Part shown: positions 62,915 through 64,000 of the stretch, one piece after another | Numbering within the stretch: the stretch's first letter is position 1 | How the letters are laid out: each line of letters begins with the position of its first letter | Program-made: the position numbers and the translations under genes | NCBI RefSeq assembly: GCF_000281715.2 | Contig: NZ_CP124576.1 | Span: 4,189,001-4,253,000 of the forward strand | Direction of reading: 5' to 3' | DNA from: Sphingobium sp. AP49 | GTDB lineage: Bacteria > Pseudomonadota > Alphaproteobacteria > Sphingomonadales > Sphingomonadaceae | Length of the DNA stretch: 64,000 bases | The notes under the pieces: generated by a model | Database searches by the model: none | Seen by the model: only the letters and a program-made list of their open reading frames with translations | Told to the model about the DNA's origin: nothing

Positions 62915-64000
62915 TCAGAAGATGCCGAGGAACTTCTTGTCCTGCGCCTTCTTCTCGCCCTTGCTGCCCTTGCCGGCCTCATCCTTCGCAGTGGTGCCGC
63001 GCCCCACATCATCGCGCGCCGCCCCGCCCCGCGTGCGCTGGGCGGCGGCATCGGCGCCCGCCAGCACCGGGCCGCAGGCTGCCGCCTTGGCATCGCCGAC
63101 ATCGACAAAGGCGAGCGTCGCGGCGATCGGCGTCGCGACAATGCCCAGCGCCGCCGCCGCACCGCCGCGCGCGATCAGGTCCGGGCTGATGACGTTGATC
63201 GACGGCCGGGCGAAATAGCCGCCAATGCCGACCGGCGACTGGCCGGAGAAGAGGCTGATCTTCTTGCCGTCGGCGCGGAAAGCCAGGTCCAGGCTCTCAT
63301 TCCTAAACGAGAAGCCGCCCCGGCCGACCATCACATTCTTGCGCGTGTCGATCAGGATCGGGTCGGCCGCCGCCACGCCGTTGCGCACGGTGAAGGCAAT
63401 GAGGCCGCAATTGATCTGCACCGGATCCTTCAGCTTCTGCTCGAACATCTTGGTGATGAAGGTGCCGACATCGATTTCCGACAGCTGGACATTGCGCGCC
63501 CACATGCTGCCCGCCGGCAGGATGACGGCGATGCGGCCATTGGCGGTGCTGAGCGAGTCATGCACGGTATCGCCCAGGCCCGTCATCTGCATCCGCGCCT
63601 TGACCATACCGGTGGTGCCCGATTGCTCCACGCCCCAGCGGGCGAGCAGCGTGCCCATCGGCGTGGGTGCCAGGCGGACGTCATAGGTCGTGCGCACTGG
63701 CTGGTTGCGGGCGTTGATCTCTATGTCCGACGCGACATGGCCGCCCGCCATGTCGAAGGTCAAAGGCGACAGGGTGAGCAGGCTATGGTCAAGCTTCACC
63801 GTCATAGCGGCGTTGGCGATCGGCACATTGGGCGCGCGGATCGTCTTCACGCTGTAGCGGACATTGGCGTCGAAATTGCGGATCGCCTCGATCCGCAGCG
63901 GCGCGTCGGGCAGCAGCCGGGGCGTGCCCTGCACCGTCGTGATCGCGCCCGCCCCACCCTGCGCATCCAGAATTTGCGGATCATAGCCGATGAAGGGGCC
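62915..64000 (-). CDS. AsmA family protein (partial, start beyond the right edge)
   Basis: The visible C-terminal 361 residues belong to an AsmA-like protein. The blocks FDANVRYSVKTIRAPNVPI, GGHVASDIEINARNQPVR, VQINCGLIAFTVRNGVAAADP and KISLFSGQSPVGIGGYFARPSINVISPDL are typical of the AsmA C-terminal region. AsmA-like proteins are thought to act in phospholipid transport across the envelope. The frame is open to base 64000 (upstream peptide GPFIGYDPQILDAQGG), so the N-terminus and membrane anchor lie outside the window. A Lys/Asp/Gly-rich tail ends the protein. Confidence 0.88.
   Translation of the reverse strand, partial: GPFIGYDPQILDAQGGAGAITTVQGTPRLLPDAPLRIEAIRNFDANVRYSVKTIRAPNVPIANAAMTVKLDHSLLTLSPLTFDMAGGHVASDIEINARNQPVRTTYDVRLAPTPMGTLLARWGVEQSGTTGMVKARMQMTGLGDTVHDSLSTANGRIAVILPAGSMWARNVQLSEIDVGTFITKMFEQKLKDPVQINCGLIAFTVRNGVAAADPILIDTRKNVMVGRGGFSFRNESLDLAFRADGKKISLFSGQSPVGIGGYFARPSINVISPDLIARGGAAAALGIVATPIAATLAFVDVGDAKAAACGPVLAGADAAAQRTRGGAARDDVGRGTTAKDEAGKGSKGEKKAQDKKFLGIF

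Noticed and set aside
1..64000. tRNA or rRNA genes
   Set aside because: I saw no cloverleaf or rRNA-like sequence; gaps are small or filled by repeats. A tRNA search would settle this.

Overview
The window looks like chromosome of a GC-rich alphaproteobacterium of the sphingomonad group (Sphingobium or a close relative). The support is gene order and families: an sdhAF4 homologue, htpX and rsmB side by side, hemC-hemD followed by a mitofilin-like gene, COQ9, an UrcA-family protein, a RibBX-type riboflavin enzyme, and several palindromic intergenic repeat families of the kind common in sphingomonads. This is inference from recognised families; no 16S or tRNA gene is present. Almost all of the sequence is coding.

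Layout. 1-5.8 kb: an RND efflux pump (adaptor and permease) and a DUF445 protein. 5.9-7.4 kb: a secreted EF-hand protein divergent from a TonB-like protein, with an AT-rich palindromic region between them. 7.4-11.3 kb: riboflavin operon (small membrane protein, ribD, ribE, ribBX, ribH). 11.4-14.1 kb: old yellow enzyme, EamA exporter and COQ9. 14.2-16.3 kb: feoAB. 16.4-17.1 kb: ssb with a strong terminator. 17.3-25.3 kb: an oxidative cluster with a PQQ/heme alcohol dehydrogenase, a CoxG-like protein, a three-subunit molybdenum hydroxylase and an SDR epimerase, preceded by a near-perfect 18-bp palindrome. 25.4-30.1 kb: galU, a hypothetical gene, an sdhAF4 homologue, htpX, a frameshifted small gene and rsmB. 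30.1-37.6 kb: PAS protein, rpe, heparinase-like protein, S9 peptidase, purH and UrcA protein. 37.8-41.5 kb: a three-gene envelope-glycan cassette (UGM-like flavoprotein, GtrA-type flippase, large GT-C-like membrane protein). 41.5-46.2 kb: secreted MsrB, an ABC exporter, queG, a lipoprotein and an EI24 membrane protein. 46.4-53.5 kb: PfkB kinase, polysaccharide flippase, gpsA, tsaD, hemC, hemD and the mitofilin-like gene. 53.6-64 kb: hydrolase, repeat-rich gap, gltX, nadE, prs, VOC proteins, hisN, a small zinc-ribbon protein, a macrodomain protein, and an AsmA-like gene cut by the right edge.

Most genes are ordinary core metabolism. The parts that merit a closer look are four. First, RibB carries an N-terminal helix-turn-helix and a degenerate cyclohydrolase domain, with inverted repeats just upstream of its start. 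Second, the PQQ/Mo oxidation cluster has a dehydrogenase without the usual vicinal cysteines and a large Mo subunit with an added C-terminal domain. Third, the glycan cassette resembles a Gtr system in which the usual GtrB is missing. Fourth, the gaps around 54.8-55.2, 56.6-56.8, 58.4-58.6 and 61.7-61.9 kb hold several unrelated palindromic repeat families.
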